Source: Neopusillimonas maritima (GTDB lineage: Bacteria; Pseudomonadota; Gammaproteobacteria; Burkholderiales; Burkholderiaceae_B). Taken from it: 64,000 bases of DNA. The translations under genes and the position numbers were made by a program. Below the pieces are notes generated by a model, which did no database searches, had not been told where the DNA came from, and saw nothing but the letters and a program-made list of their open reading frames with translations. Location of the stretch: the NCBI RefSeq assembly GCF_040930455.2, contig NZ_CP170494.1. One strand, 5' to 3'. Position 1 is the stretch's first letter. Every line of letters begins with the position of its first letter. Of the stretch, positions 33,875-43,707 are shown piece after piece.

Positions 33875-36634
33875 TCAGGCTATCCGCCCATGACAATGTT
33901 TGTACTTCTTCCCACTGCCACATGGGCAAGGTTCATTACGCCCGACCTTGGGAACCGCACCAGCAGATGCCGCCCCACCAGACGCCGGCTGCGTTGCACC
34001 CAACGGCTCTTCCGCAATGCCGGGATCCTCACCACTTAACGCGGCATCATAATCAGAATGGTGATAGGTAACACCTTCCACACTTTCAGGCTCGGTTTGA
34101 GCAACTTGTTCCGGTGTTTGAATCCGTACAGTGAGTAGCACCCTAACGACATCCGTACGAACGCGATCAAGCATCCCAGAGAAAAGCTCAAACGCTTCAC
34201 GCTTGTACTCCTGCTTCGGGTCTTTCTGCGCATAACCACGCAAGTGAATGCCCTGACGCAGATGATCAAGAGACGAAAGATGGTTACGCCAATGCGTATC
34301 AATTGACTGCAGCAACACCGACCGCTCAAAAGGAGCCCAGTTATCACGGCCAACCAATTCAACCTTAGTACTGTAAACACGGTTGGCCTCCGCCAAAACG
34401 CGCTCCAACAGGTCTTCATCAGTTAAATTAGGCTCTTTCTCCGCCCAATCCACCAGCGCCACCTCGATGCCCCAGTCGGACTCCAATACCGATTGCAGAC
34501 CGGCAACGTCCCACTGCTCTTCCATCGATTCCGCAGGGATATAGGCATGAAAAACTTCCGTGATCGTGGCGCTAAGCAGGTTCAGCACCATTTCACCGAC
34601 ATCTTGTGCCTCTAAAACCTCATTTCGCTGCGCATACAAAACCTTGCGCTGATCATTGGCAACGTCATCGAACTGCAACAGTTGTTTGCGAATATCGAAG
34701 TTCCGCGCTTCTACCTTGCGTTGGGCGGATTCAATTGACCGGGATACCATTTTGGCTTCAATAGGCTCACCCTCGGGCAAACGCAAACGCTCCATAATGG
34801 CGCGAACGCGATCACCCGCGAAAATGCGCATGAGCGAATCTTCCAACGACAAATAGAAACGAGTTGAACCCGGGTCGCCCTGACGCCCTGCACGACCGCG
34901 CAATTGATTGTCGATACGGCGTGACTCGTGGCGCTCGGTACCTATAATACGCAAACCGCCGGCAGCCTTAACCGCCTCATTTGCAGGAGCCCATTCATCG
35001 CGAATTTGCTGGATGCGCGCCTCTTTTTCTTGCGCGCTTAAGTCGGCATCGGCACGGACAAGGGCAATTTGCTTTTCGACACTTCCGCCCAACACAATGT
35101 CAGTACCACGACCGGCCATATTGGTTGCAATCGTGATACGACCAGGCTTACCGGCTTCAGCCACAATTTCCGCTTCACGCGCATGTTGCTTTGCGTTCAA
35201 CACTTCATGCGCCAGTTTTTCGCGCTTGAGCATCGAGGACAAACGCTCGGAATTTTCGATACTCGTCGTACCTACCAAAACGGGCTGACCACGCTCCTGG
35301 CAATCTTTCATGTCAGCCAGAATAGCGTTGTACTTCTCGTTATCGGTTTTGAAAACCTGATCGTTCTGATCAACACGAATCATCGGCTTATTGGTTGGAA
35401 TAATAACCGTTTCCAACCCGTAAATTTCCTGGAATTCATAGGCTTCCGTGTCGGCCGTCCCCGTCATCCCCGCCAACTTGTCATACATACGGAAATAGTT
35501 CTGGAAGGTAATAGACGCCAACGTTTGATTCTCGTTCTGAATCGTCACGCCTTCTTTGGCTTCCACCGCCTGATGCAAACCATCGGACCAACGACGCCCT
35601 ACCATCAGACGCCCTGTGAATTCGTCAACAATCACCACCTCGTTGTCGGTAACAACGTAGTGCTGATCACGAAAAAACAGATTATGAGCACGCAGTGCCA
35701 CCATAAGATGATGAATGAGCGTGATGTGACGCGGATCGTATAACGACTCGCCTTCAGGCAAAAGACCCAAACGCGAAAGGATTTCCTCGGCCTGCTCCAT
35801 GCCGGACTCGGACAAGTGTACTTGCTGACCTTTTTCATCAACCCAAAAATCACCTTCCGGCTCCGGCTCATGCGGTTTGGGCTCCGACGCCATGCGTGTG
35901 AGCATGGGAGGCACGGCATTCATTCGAACATAAACTTCGGTATGATCTTCGGCCTGCCCCGAAATAATCAACGGTGTGCGCGCTTCGTCGATAAGAATAG
36001 AGTCAACTTCGTCGACAATAGCGAAGGACAAACTTCGTTGACGACGGTCTTCCGCGCGATACTCCATATTGTCGCGCAAATAATCGAAACCAAACTCGTT
36101 GTTAGTCCCGTATGTGATGTCGGCACGATACGCGTCCACTTTTTCTTGAGGATCCTGCTGAGGGACGACGACGCCCACACTCAAACCGAGGAAGTTATAC
36201 AACTGCCCCATCCATTCCGCATCGCGACGCGCAAGGTAATCGTTCACCGTCACAACATGCACACCCTTAGACGCAAGAGCGTTCAAGTACACGGCTAATG
36301 TTGCCATTAGCGTTTTACCTTCCCCGGTGCGCATCTCGGCAATTTTTCCGTGGTGCAAGGCAATCGCACCCATAAGTTGCACATCAAAATGCCGCATACC
36401 AAATACGCGTTTGCTGGCCTCGCGGACAACGGCAAATGCCTCTGGTAACAGTTGGTCGAGCGTTGAACCCGAAGCCAACTGCTCTCGAAACTGAACGGTT
36501 TTGTTTTTCAGGTCTTCGTCGGAAACCGCTTCAAGAGACGGCTCAAGCGCATTAATTTGCCCGACCTGTTTGCGGTACTGCCTGAGGATTCGATCGTTGC
36601 GACTACCAATAAGCTTTTTGAGCAGGGAAACCAT
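33875..36634 (-). CDS. secA: preprotein translocase ATPase SecA
   Basis: Motor that pushes unfolded precursors through SecYEG; 919 residues. It has Walker A MRTGEGKT, DEVDSILIDEARTPLIISG (Walker B and following motif), the preprotein cross-linking region, TNMAGRGTDI and RIIGTERHESRRIDNQLRGRAGRQGDPGS. The C-terminal tail VGRNEPCPCGSGKKYKHCHG is the zinc finger that binds SecB. ATG at 36634 gives MVSLLKKLIGSRNDR, the usual start; an in-frame ATG at 36676 adds 14 unrelated residues. It is downstream of the M23 gene (48-base gap). Confidence 0.98.
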   Translation of the reverse strand: MVSLLKKLIGSRNDRILRQYRKQVGQINALEPSLEAVSDEDLKNKTVQFREQLASGSTLDQLLPEAFAVVREASKRVFGMRHFDVQLMGAIALHHGKIAEMRTGEGKTLMATLAVYLNALASKGVHVVTVNDYLARRDAEWMGQLYNFLGLSVGVVVPQQDPQEKVDAYRADITYGTNNEFGFDYLRDNMEYRAEDRRQRSLSFAIVDEVDSILIDEARTPLIISGQAEDHTEVYVRMNAVPPMLTRMASEPKPHEPEPEGDFWVDEKGQQVHLSESGMEQAEEILSRLGLLPEGESLYDPRHITLIHHLMVALRAHNLFFRDQHYVVTDNEVVIVDEFTGRLMVGRRWSDGLHQAVEAKEGVTIQNENQTLASITFQNYFRMYDKLAGMTGTADTEAYEFQEIYGLETVIIPTNKPMIRVDQNDQVFKTDNEKYNAILADMKDCQERGQPVLVGTTSIENSERLSSMLKREKLAHEVLNAKQHAREAEIVAEAGKPGRITIATNMAGRGTDIVLGGSVEKQIALVRADADLSAQEKEARIQQIRDEWAPANEAVKAAGGLRIIGTERHESRRIDNQLRGRAGRQGDPGSTRFYLSLEDSLMRIFAGDRVRAIMERLRLPEGEPIEAKMVSRSIESAQRKVEARNFDIRKQLLQFDDVANDQRKVLYAQRNEVLEAQDVGEMVLNLLSATITEVFHAYIPAESMEEQWDVAGLQSVLESDWGIEVALVDWAEKEPNLTDEDLLERVLAEANRVYSTKVELVGRDNWAPFERSVLLQSIDTHWRNHLSSLDHLRQGIHLRGYAQKDPKQEYKREAFELFSGMLDRVRTDVVRVLLTVRIQTPEQVAQTEPESVEGVTYHHSDYDAALSGEDPGIAEEPLGATQPASGGAASAGAVPKVGRNEPCPCGSGKKYKHCHGRIA

Positions 36635-36682
36635 AGATTTATTGTCTAAGTTGGCGGTTAAACCGCAGGAAAACAATACAGT

Positions 36683-37672
36683 TTAACGTACCTCGGCACT
36701 ATCAGCTTGCAGATCATCTGAAGCGTCAGCCAAGCGGACTTCAGGCTCGTTGGGATCCGGCAAAAAAAGCGACGGATCCAGAGGCTGACCCGCGACCCGA
36801 ACCTCGAAATGAAGATGTGGCCCCGTTGATTGGCCGGTAGAACCGACATTGGCAATAAGTTGCCCTTTTTCCACCAGATCACCCCTTTTAACCTGCAAGC
36901 TTGAGGCATGCGCATAAACGGTTACGAGATTGTGACTGTGCTGGATCTCGACGGTTTTGCCATAACCGGTCCGATAGCCGGCGAACACCACCATTCCACC
37001 CGACGCGGCATGAATCGGTGCGCCATGGGGTGCGGCAAAATCAAGCCCTTCGTGCATTTTGTTACGCCCCGAGATGGGGTGACGACGCCAACCATAAGAT
37101 GACGTCATGTAAGGGAAGTCAACCGGAGACAACGAAGGAAGACTTGCTTCCAGGCCCGCGCGTCGCGTCATGACCATGTCAAGCATCGCCAGCCCATCGC
37201 GCTGTCGGTCGAGCCGTTGGGCCATCGTATCAAGTTCGCGCCCTAACTCTTCCGCTGAATCAAACACCATGGCCTGCGGCTTGTCATCGCTCACAACCGT
37301 GCTGCCATTCAGCGTTTCCTGTACTTCCGGGTTGGTATAGTTCACGCCCGCCACTTCAGCCAGACGCTTGCTGACGCCATCCATTTCAATAAGACGTGCC
37401 TGCAACTGCCCTACTTTCTCACCAAGTTGGTGCAGGCTGGCCTTAAGCATTTGCGACTCCAGCTCCAAACGGTCTTTTTCAGTCTGCCGAACGTCAAGGC
37501 TGACAAGTGTGGGAAGATTCGACATAATATGCTGACCATAAGCCCAGGCACCACCCAAAGCGGACAAAACCACCAAGCCCGCCAACACCGGCACAATCAG
37601 CCACACGCTAATGCCACGCTCAGCCAGGCGGGCCAAGCCGCCCGATCGCTCGTTTAACAAAATTATTCGCAC
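36683..37672 (-). CDS. M23 (LytM-domain) peptidase family membrane protein
   Basis: Inner-membrane-anchored putative peptidoglycan endopeptidase or amidase activator; 329 residues. One transmembrane helix lies at about residues 20-45. A coiled coil follows (about 60-110, then a second stretch around 140-165). The LytM domain has KMHEGLDFAAPHGAPIHA, VYAHAS and GPHLHFEV, so the zinc His/Asp and catalytic His are all kept and the enzyme should be active. The start is GTG behind AAGGG. Its place directly upstream of secA is common in betaproteobacteria. Confidence 0.92.
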   Translation of the reverse strand: MRIILLNERSGGLARLAERGISVWLIVPVLAGLVVLSALGGAWAYGQHIMSNLPTLVSLDVRQTEKDRLELESQMLKASLHQLGEKVGQLQARLIEMDGVSKRLAEVAGVNYTNPEVQETLNGSTVVSDDKPQAMVFDSAEELGRELDTMAQRLDRQRDGLAMLDMVMTRRAGLEASLPSLSPVDFPYMTSSYGWRRHPISGRNKMHEGLDFAAPHGAPIHAASGGMVVFAGYRTGYGKTVEIQHSHNLVTVYAHASSLQVKRGDLVEKGQLIANVGSTGQSTGPHLHFEVRVAGQPLDPSLFLPDPNEPEVRLADASDDLQADSAEVR

Positions 37673-37692
37673 TACTTATCCCTTTACCAACT

Positions 37693-38184
37693 ATGTCCCG
37701 TTTCGCACGCAGCCATTCCCCTTCGAAAGAAAACAAGCAAAGCTTGTCGGCCATCGATTGGCTCGGCCAAAGTCGGCAAAGCGCCGACGTCCTGGCTACC
37801 GCCCGGAGAATGATTGAAATGGAGCATATTATTTCTCAGGCGCTACCTGGCAACCTCGCCATGGCCTGCCGAGTAGCCCGAGTCGACCATCAAGACCTTA
37901 CACTGGCGGTTCCCAGCGCGGCTCATGCTGCAAAACTCAGACAACTTGCTCCCAGAATCGTTCAACGACTGGGTCAACACGGCTGGAACATTAACCAATT
38001 ACAAGTCAAGGTTCAAGCCGGTTTAAACCAAAACGCAACAAATTTGTCACGCAAAAAAGAGGTCATTCCGCTTGATGAGCAGGCTTTGACCTCTTTCGAA
38101 GAGTTATATAGTAACACCCCACCCGGCCCTCTGGCTGAATCCCTGAAGCGCCTGATTGAGCGACACCGAGCTTCCCTAACGTAA
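37693..38184 (+). CDS. dciA: DciA-like replicative helicase loader (DUF721)
   Basis: Protein of 163 residues with the DUF721/DciA core (residues about 25-105: ADVLATARRMIEMEHIISQALP, then VARVDHQDLTLAVPSAAHAAKLRQLAPRI). DciA loads DnaB helicase in bacteria that lack DnaC. The basic N-terminus and charged C-terminal tail are variable regions. It is divergent from the M23 gene (20-base gap, so promoters overlap) and convergent with lpxC; the lpxC-DUF721-secA neighbourhood is typical. Confidence 0.85.
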   Translation: MSRFARSHSPSKENKQSLSAIDWLGQSRQSADVLATARRMIEMEHIISQALPGNLAMACRVARVDHQDLTLAVPSAAHAAKLRQLAPRIVQRLGQHGWNINQLQVKVQAGLNQNATNLSRKKEVIPLDEQALTSFEELYSNTPPGPLAESLKRLIERHRASLT

Positions 38185-38210
38185 CACTGCTTAACGTAGA
38201 AAAGCCAGAG

Positions 38211-39134
38211 CTATGCCAGTTTCCACTCGCGGGTATAAGCTTTGGGGGCTGTCACAGCCGATTCATAACTGACCAGTTCCCATGCTGTTTCATCAGCCAA
38301 CAATGCCCTGGCAAGCTGGTTATTCAGACCATGACCCGATTTACAAGCAACGTACCGCGCCACCAACGGCTTACCAATAAGGTATAAATCGCCAATGGCG
38401 TCAAGAATTTTATGCTTCACAAATTCGTCTTCGTAACGCAAGCCATCGGAGTTCAACACACGGAACTCATCCATGACAATGGCGTTATCGAGACTGCCTC
38501 CGCGAGCAAGCCCTGCAGCCAGCAATGCCTCAAACTCGTTCACAAAACCAAAGGTGCGTGCCCGCGCGATAGACTTGACGTATGAGTCATTGGCAAAATC
38601 AATTTCAGCAAAATTCGCCGTTGCATCGATTGCAGGATGATGGAAATCGATGGCAAAAGACAGGGCGAAACCATCATATGGCTCGAGCCGTGCCCATTTC
38701 TCGTCGCCCCCTTCACCTTCCCGAACTTCCACCGGTTTAAGAACGCGTAAAAACTTCTTGGCGGCAGGCTGCTCTTGAATACCCGCTGAACGCAGCAAAT
38801 AAACAAATGTTCCCGCACTACCGTCCATAATAGGCACTTCCTCTGCTGTGAGGTCTATGTGCAGATTATCGATGCCCAAGCCCGCAAGCGCGGACATAAG
38901 ATGTTCAACAGTGGAAACGCGAGCTGTTCCCTTTTGCAGAACTGACGCCATGCGCGTACCGCCCACCAGATGAGCCTGGGCGGGAAAATCGACCACTTCG
39001 GGCAGGTCAACCCGGTGGAAGACGATGCCCGTGTTGGGTTCTGCCGGGCGTAAGGTGATTTCAACCCGACGGCCGGAATGCAAACCCACGCCTTTGGTAC
39101 TAATGGCGTTTTTCAGGGTGCGTTGACGTAACAT
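38211..39134 (-). CDS. lpxC: UDP-3-O-acyl-N-acetylglucosamine deacetylase LpxC
   Basis: Zinc deacetylase catalysing the committed step of lipid A synthesis; 307 residues. It starts MLRQRTLKNAISTKGVGLHSG. Zinc ligands are His in STVEHLMSALAGLGIDN and the His/Asp pair in FVKHKILDAIGDLYLIG. The general-base Glu is in TAEEVPIMDGSAG, and the catalytic His is in SGHGLNN. It ends the dcw cluster after a 240-base gap that contains its own promoter, as in E. coli. Confidence 0.98.
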   Translation of the reverse strand: MLRQRTLKNAISTKGVGLHSGRRVEITLRPAEPNTGIVFHRVDLPEVVDFPAQAHLVGGTRMASVLQKGTARVSTVEHLMSALAGLGIDNLHIDLTAEEVPIMDGSAGTFVYLLRSAGIQEQPAAKKFLRVLKPVEVREGEGGDEKWARLEPYDGFALSFAIDFHHPAIDATANFAEIDFANDSYVKSIARARTFGFVNEFEALLAAGLARGGSLDNAIVMDEFRVLNSDGLRYEDEFVKHKILDAIGDLYLIGKPLVARYVACKSGHGLNNQLARALLADETAWELVSYESAVTAPKAYTREWKLA

Positions 39135-39183
39135 AAACTGTTGAACAATAAAGAAAATGCCTTTTCAGGCGGAATATTCTTAC

Positions 39184-39214
39184 TATTGTAACTTGATATG
39201 GGTAGTTTCCCCAA
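39184..39214 (-). promoter_or_regulatory. candidate lpxC promoter
   Basis: The minus strand shows TTGGGG (39209-39214), an 18-base spacer and TACAAT (39185-39190), about 50 bases before the lpxC ATG. The -10 is good and the -35 fair. A gene-proximal promoter is expected for lpxC after the 240-base gap. Confidence 0.5.
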
Positions 39215-39306
39215 TTTTTTCAAGCGACAAGCTGAAAAAAAGGTTTCAACGTGTTTTACAAACGTGCTGACCGAGCCGACCCCGGGGAGAGCCGACCCGG
39301 CCAACC

Positions 39307-39342
39307 GCGTGACTCATTTCGAAAAACTGAAAAGAGTCACGC
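39307..39342 (-). other. inverted repeat after ftsZ
   Basis: A roughly 9-bp perfect stem (GCGTGACTC paired with GAGTCACGC) with an 18-base loop lies about 33 bases after the ftsZ stop. There is no T run after it on either strand, so it is not a standard terminator. It could be an RNA 3'-end or processing structure between ftsZ and lpxC, or an operator. Confidence 0.45.
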
Positions 39343-39374
39343 TGGCGTGTGAGAGTCTACCTTCAAGCCTTGTT

Positions 39375-40544
39375 TTAATCGGCTTGTTTACGCAAGAATG
39401 CCGGAATATCGAAGTGATCCATACCGGCCGTTTCCAGTGCACGAACTTGCGCCGACGCCTGGCTTCGAGGGTTGCGGATAACTGTTGGAACTTCCGCGCT
39501 CTGCATGTCATGACCGGCATTCGTAAACGGCGCGTCATCCGTACCGGTCCTGCGCGCTTCCTGGTTGTTTTGAACCAGTTGTGGACGGCTGTTCGCACGG
39601 CCCAGGCCGGTAGCCACAACCGTAACACGCAGGCTCTCACCCATGGACTCATCGTAAGCCGTTCCGTAAATAACAGTTGCATCTTCGGCGGCATAGCCTC
39701 GGATCGTTTCCATGATCTCGCGAGTTTCACGCATTTTAAGCGTACGGCTGGCAGTGATATTTACCAGAATGCCGCGTGCGCCGTTCAGGTCGACACCCTC
39801 AAGCAATGGGCAAGCAATTGCCTGCTCGGCCGCTTCGCGCGCGCGATTTGCGCCAGACGAAATAGCCGTACCCATCATGGCCTGACCTTGTTCACCCATA
39901 ATCGTCTTGACGTCTTCGAAGTCGACGTTCACATTGCCTTCGACATTGATGATCTCGGCAATACCTGCGCAAGCATTATGTAACACATCGTCAGCCGACT
40001 TGAAGCAGTCTTCCTGCGTCGCATCCTCGTCCATGAGGTCGTACAAATTTTCATTCAGAACGACGATCAGCGAATGAACGTGCTTGGCCAGCTCTGCAAT
40101 CCCTTCCTCGGCCATTTTCAGACGACGCGAGCCTTCAAACGAGAATGGCTTGGTGACGACACCCACAGTGAGAATACCCAGTTCTTTGGCCACCTCGGCA
40201 ACAACAGGACCTGCACCGGTACCTGTACCGCCGCCCATACCGGCAGTAATGAATACCATATTGGCGCCGTTCAATGCCGCGCGAATTTCTTCACGCGCTG
40301 TTTCGGCAGCCGCACGCCCCTGATCCGGCTTGGCACCGGCCCCCAGGCCGGTGCGGCCCAAACGAATTTGCACAGGCGCTTCGGTAGCGGCCAATGCCTG
40401 GGCATCGGTATTGGCGCAGATAAACTCCACGCCGCTAATCCCTGAACGAATCATGTGTGCAACAGCATTACCGCCTGCACCCCCTACGCCAACGACCTTG
40501 ATGACCGTTCCGCTATTATTGGTATCGAGCATTTCGAAATTCAT
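39375..40544 (-). CDS. ftsZ: cell division GTPase FtsZ
   Basis: Tubulin-like protein forming the Z ring at mid-cell; 389 residues. It has GVGGAGGNAV, the tubulin signature GMGGGTGTGAGPV near residue 105, and the T7 loop NVDFEDVKTIM with the catalytic Asp. A variable linker of about 60 residues follows, then the C-terminal partner-binding peptide FDIPAFLRKQ, which binds FtsA and ZipA-like proteins. The ATG is preceded by GAGGGAG. It is separated from ftsA by 180 bases, unlike the tight spacing upstream. Confidence 0.99.
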   Translation of the reverse strand: MNFEMLDTNNSGTVIKVVGVGGAGGNAVAHMIRSGISGVEFICANTDAQALAATEAPVQIRLGRTGLGAGAKPDQGRAAAETAREEIRAALNGANMVFITAGMGGGTGTGAGPVVAEVAKELGILTVGVVTKPFSFEGSRRLKMAEEGIAELAKHVHSLIVVLNENLYDLMDEDATQEDCFKSADDVLHNACAGIAEIINVEGNVNVDFEDVKTIMGEQGQAMMGTAISSGANRAREAAEQAIACPLLEGVDLNGARGILVNITASRTLKMRETREIMETIRGYAAEDATVIYGTAYDESMGESLRVTVVATGLGRANSRPQLVQNNQEARRTGTDDAPFTNAGHDMQSAEVPTVIRNPRSQASAQVRALETAGMDHFDIPAFLRKQAD

Positions 40545-40724
40545 AATGTTGACTCCCTCACAAATCTGAATTAACAGTTATTAAGCAAAATTTAAAAGTC
40601 CCCAAACTACCTATTTGGAAATCGCTTCAAAAAAGATGCCAACATTTGGCTCGCACCTGACTTGAAACGCCTTCCCGGACCCGGTTTGCAACCACCCCGC
40701 ACCCGTCAGGCCTGTACCTCAGGC

Positions 40725-41951
40725 CTAATTCATAAACCATTCTTTCATTCGGGCAAGAATGGTCTTTACGCTACCTTTCTGTTGCGCCACTTTCTTTCCC
40801 CTGGCGCGTTGTACCCGCGCCTCTGTCAACAACCCCATAACCGTAGAAAAGCGCGGATTACGCATCACATCGACCAAACTGCCTTCGTAAGATGGAACCG
40901 CAATGCGTACCGGCTTCAGAAAGACGTCTTCAGCCAGCTCGACAATGCCCGGCAACAGCGCCGTTCCGCCGGTCAGCACCACACCCGATGCCAATAGATC
41001 TTCATAACCCGACTCCCGCACCACTTGCTGTACAAACGTAAACAGCTCTTCCACGCGGGGCTCGATAACCGCACCCAACGCCTGGCGCTTAACCTGACGA
41101 TTGGGCCGATCTCCCAATCCCGGCACTTCAATCTGCTCATCCGGATTCACCAGAATTTGCTTGGCGATCCCGTAACGCAGCTTGATTTCTTCAGCATCTG
41201 GTGTCGGCGTACGCAGCATGGCGGCAATATCGCTGGTAATTTGATCACCGGCGATAGGAATAACAGCCGTATGGCGTATGGCCCCGCCTGTATAGATGGC
41301 GATATCCGTCGTGCCACCACCGATATCAACCAGCACGACACCTAACTCTTTTTCGTCGGAGGTCAAGCAAGCCATGCTGGAAGCCAAAGGCTGCAAAATC
41401 AGATCCTGCACTTCAAGCCCACAACGCCTGACGCACTTCACGATGTTTTGCGCAGCGCTGACTGCGCCCGTCACGATGTGTACGCGAACTTCGAGACGCA
41501 AACCACTCATTCCAATGGGCTCTCGAATATCTTCCTGGGAGTCGACGATGAACTCCTGGGTTAAAACATGCAAAACCTGTTGATCCGTTGGAATATTGAC
41601 GGCTTTAGCGGTTTCAATGACACGCGCCACATCGGTTGGCGTCACTTCTTTGTCTTTAACGGCAACCATCCCACTCGAGTTAAAACTGGTGATGTGGCTG
41701 CCCGCAATACCTGTATAAACCTCTCGAATCTTGCAGTCGGCCATCAGTTCGGCCTCTTCGAGTGCCCGCTGAATAGAATTAACCGTTGCTTCGATATTGA
41801 CCACCACGCCTTTACGCATGCCCTGTGATTCGTGTTGACCCAGCCCGATTACTTCAAAACGGCCCTCAGGCAAAATTTCGGCTACCACTGCAACGACTTT
41901 GCTGGTACCGATATCCAGGGCAACGATCAAGTCCTTGATGTCACGAGTCAT
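40725..41951 (-). CDS. ftsA: cell division actin-like protein FtsA
   Basis: Tethers FtsZ to the membrane and recruits later division proteins; 408 residues. The actin-fold phosphate loops are VALDIGTSKVVAVVAE and VLVDIGGGTTDIAIY; the adenosine motif is VVLTGGTALLPGI. The 1C domain (ITSFNSSGMVAVKDKEVTPTDV) replaces the usual actin subdomain 1B. The last 15 residues (KTILARMKEWFMN) form the amphipathic membrane-targeting helix. It starts 5 bases after the ftsQ stop. Confidence 0.98.
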   Translation of the reverse strand: MTRDIKDLIVALDIGTSKVVAVVAEILPEGRFEVIGLGQHESQGMRKGVVVNIEATVNSIQRALEEAELMADCKIREVYTGIAGSHITSFNSSGMVAVKDKEVTPTDVARVIETAKAVNIPTDQQVLHVLTQEFIVDSQEDIREPIGMSGLRLEVRVHIVTGAVSAAQNIVKCVRRCGLEVQDLILQPLASSMACLTSDEKELGVVLVDIGGGTTDIAIYTGGAIRHTAVIPIAGDQITSDIAAMLRTPTPDAEEIKLRYGIAKQILVNPDEQIEVPGLGDRPNRQVKRQALGAVIEPRVEELFTFVQQVVRESGYEDLLASGVVLTGGTALLPGIVELAEDVFLKPVRIAVPSYEGSLVDVMRNPRFSTVMGLLTEARVQRARGKKVAQQKGSVKTILARMKEWFMN

Positions 41952-41956
41952 AATTT

Positions 41957-42745
41957 TTATTCACCAGATGATTGAGTAACCGGCGCCAAAGTAATGGCAA
42001 AGCCGTCGGGATAACGTAAATCGGCACTGGCCACCTGCCCCTGCAGGCGCGCGGCCAACGCCGGCCAATTTCGAACAAATCTTTCAATTCGGGATGCAAA
42101 AGAAACCGCACCGGAGCGGCCATGCGGATCAGCCACATCAGCCGCTGGATCGCGACCTAAATTCAAATGCAAGCCATCCGACAGCTTCACAGACCATGCG
42201 TAACGCGGGCTTAGTTCAATCTGATCAACAGTGAGTCCCAACGGCGCAAACCAACGTAATAATTCGGCATAGCGTTGCACCACCAAACGCTCTGCATCAT
42301 CCGGACCGGAGAATCGGGGTAAACGGGCGTTGTCGGGTAACTCACCCTGATTAGCGCTGAACGCTTCGCCCCAGGTATTAATCATTTGGCCATCGTTCCA
42401 AATTGCCAATGGTTGTTGCTCTTCAAATCGAACCTGCAAGGTATTGGGCCACACCCGCCGCACACTGGCATGCCGTACCCATGGCACTGCCTCAAAAACG
42501 CTGCGTGCCTTATCAAGGTCAATGGTGAAGAAATTACCTGCCAGCCGTCCCGCAATGGTTGCCTGAACGGTTGGGGCCGAAACGTAACTCAAACTCTGAG
42601 ACTCCATAGGTTCAATCTTGATCTGGGTGATGGAAAAATAAGGGCGCTGGACTAACCAGATAACAAACCCGGCAATCATGGCAACTACTGCCAGCAGTGC
42701 CAGCATGTTCGCCAAGAAGTTGATTACCCGGGCCTCGTTCACCAT
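41957..42745 (-). CDS. ftsQ: cell division protein FtsQ
   Basis: Bitopic membrane protein of 262 residues that bridges early and late divisome members through FtsL/FtsB. One transmembrane helix lies at about residues 10-32. A POTRA domain follows (YFSITQIKIEPMESQSLSYVSAPTVQATI) with the FtsQ/DivIB beta domain (VPWVRHASVRRVWPNTLQVRFEEQQPLAIW). ATG at 42745 is preceded by AAAGGAGAG and lies just after the ddlB stop. A longer in-frame reading from 42817 would overlap ddlB and add 24 unrelated residues. Confidence 0.95.
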   Translation of the reverse strand: MVNEARVINFLANMLALLAVVAMIAGFVIWLVQRPYFSITQIKIEPMESQSLSYVSAPTVQATIAGRLAGNFFTIDLDKARSVFEAVPWVRHASVRRVWPNTLQVRFEEQQPLAIWNDGQMINTWGEAFSANQGELPDNARLPRFSGPDDAERLVVQRYAELLRWFAPLGLTVDQIELSPRYAWSVKLSDGLHLNLGRDPAADVADPHGRSGAVSFASRIERFVRNWPALAARLQGQVASADLRYPDGFAITLAPVTQSSGE

Positions 42746-42753
42746 CTCTCCTT

Positions 42754-43707
42754 TTATAGACTCATGGGATCCGACGCCTGCACTTTGCACGACGCCGTAT
42801 CGAGAATCGCCAGACACAAATCGGCATAATCCATTCCTGCCGCTGCAGCCCCCATCGGCACCAAAGAATGACTTGTCATTCCTGGTGAAGTATTCATTTC
42901 AAGCAACCAAGGCTGGCCATGTTTATCAAGCATGAAATCGGCGCGCCCCCAGCCTTCGCAACCCAGCTCGATATAGGCCTGTTCGGCTAAATGAATCAAT
43001 TGCACAGTCAAGTCTTTACCCACCTCCGCCGGACACACATAACGCGTGTCATTTGAAAGGTATTTATGTTCATAATCGTAATTGCCACCCGGAGCGATAA
43101 TTTCAATTGCCGGCAATGCTCTGACCTCACGGCCTTTACCTAACACCGGCACGGTCAATTCACGCCCATCCACAAAGGTCTCAAGCAGCACTTCGGCATC
43201 AAAACGAGCGGCCAAACGATAGGCCGCCAGCAACTCGCCTTCTTCCGTCACCTTGGTAATACCAAGCGTCGAACCTTCATGCGGAGGCTTCACAATTAAC
43301 GGCATCCCAACGTGCTGCAACGCTTCATCCAGCTCTTCCTCTGACTGCACTACGGCATAACCTGGTGTCGGTAGACCGGCATTCAACCAAATGCGCTTGG
43401 TCATGATTTTGTTCATGGCCAGGCTGGAAGCCATCGTTCCACTTCCGGTATAGGGCACCCCCATGAGTTCCAACAAGCCCTGCACTGTTCCGTCTTCACC
43501 GTAACGCCCATGCAACGCAATAAAAACACGGTCGAAACCCGACTGCACCAATTCAGTAAGGCTACGTTCCCCGGTATCAAACAAATGCGCGTCCACTCCA
43601 CGGCTGCGTAAAGCTTCATAAACGCCTTTACCCGACATCAGAGAAACCTCGCGCTCGGCAGAGGTACCACCGTACAAAACACCTACACGACCATAATCCG
43701 GACTCAC
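42754..43707 (-). CDS. ddlB: D-alanine--D-alanine ligase DdlB
   Basis: ATP-grasp ligase making the D-Ala-D-Ala dipeptide for peptidoglycan; 317 residues. Motifs are VLYGGTSAEREVSLMSG, ALHGRYGEDGTVQGLLE, MNKIMTKRIW, VKPPHEGSTLGI and RADFMLDKHGQPWLLEMNTSPGMT. The active-site Tyr is in VPYTGSG, which fits D-Ala-D-Ala rather than D-lactate specificity. The start is GTG, overlapping the murC stop (GTGA). Confidence 0.97.
   Translation of the reverse strand: MSPDYGRVGVLYGGTSAEREVSLMSGKGVYEALRSRGVDAHLFDTGERSLTELVQSGFDRVFIALHGRYGEDGTVQGLLELMGVPYTGSGTMASSLAMNKIMTKRIWLNAGLPTPGYAVVQSEEELDEALQHVGMPLIVKPPHEGSTLGITKVTEEGELLAAYRLAARFDAEVLLETFVDGRELTVPVLGKGREVRALPAIEIIAPGGNYDYEHKYLSNDTRYVCPAEVGKDLTVQLIHLAEQAYIELGCEGWGRADFMLDKHGQPWLLEMNTSPGMTSHSLVPMGAAAAGMDYADLCLAILDTASCKVQASDPMSL

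Noticed and set aside
35069..35743. Plus-strand open frame of 224 codons inside secA
   Set aside because: Antisense to the conserved SecA motor domain, with no independent support.
39198..39983. Plus-strand open frame of 261 codons across the ftsZ end
   Set aside because: Antisense to well-conserved ftsZ; composition is that of a shadow frame and no start signal is seen.
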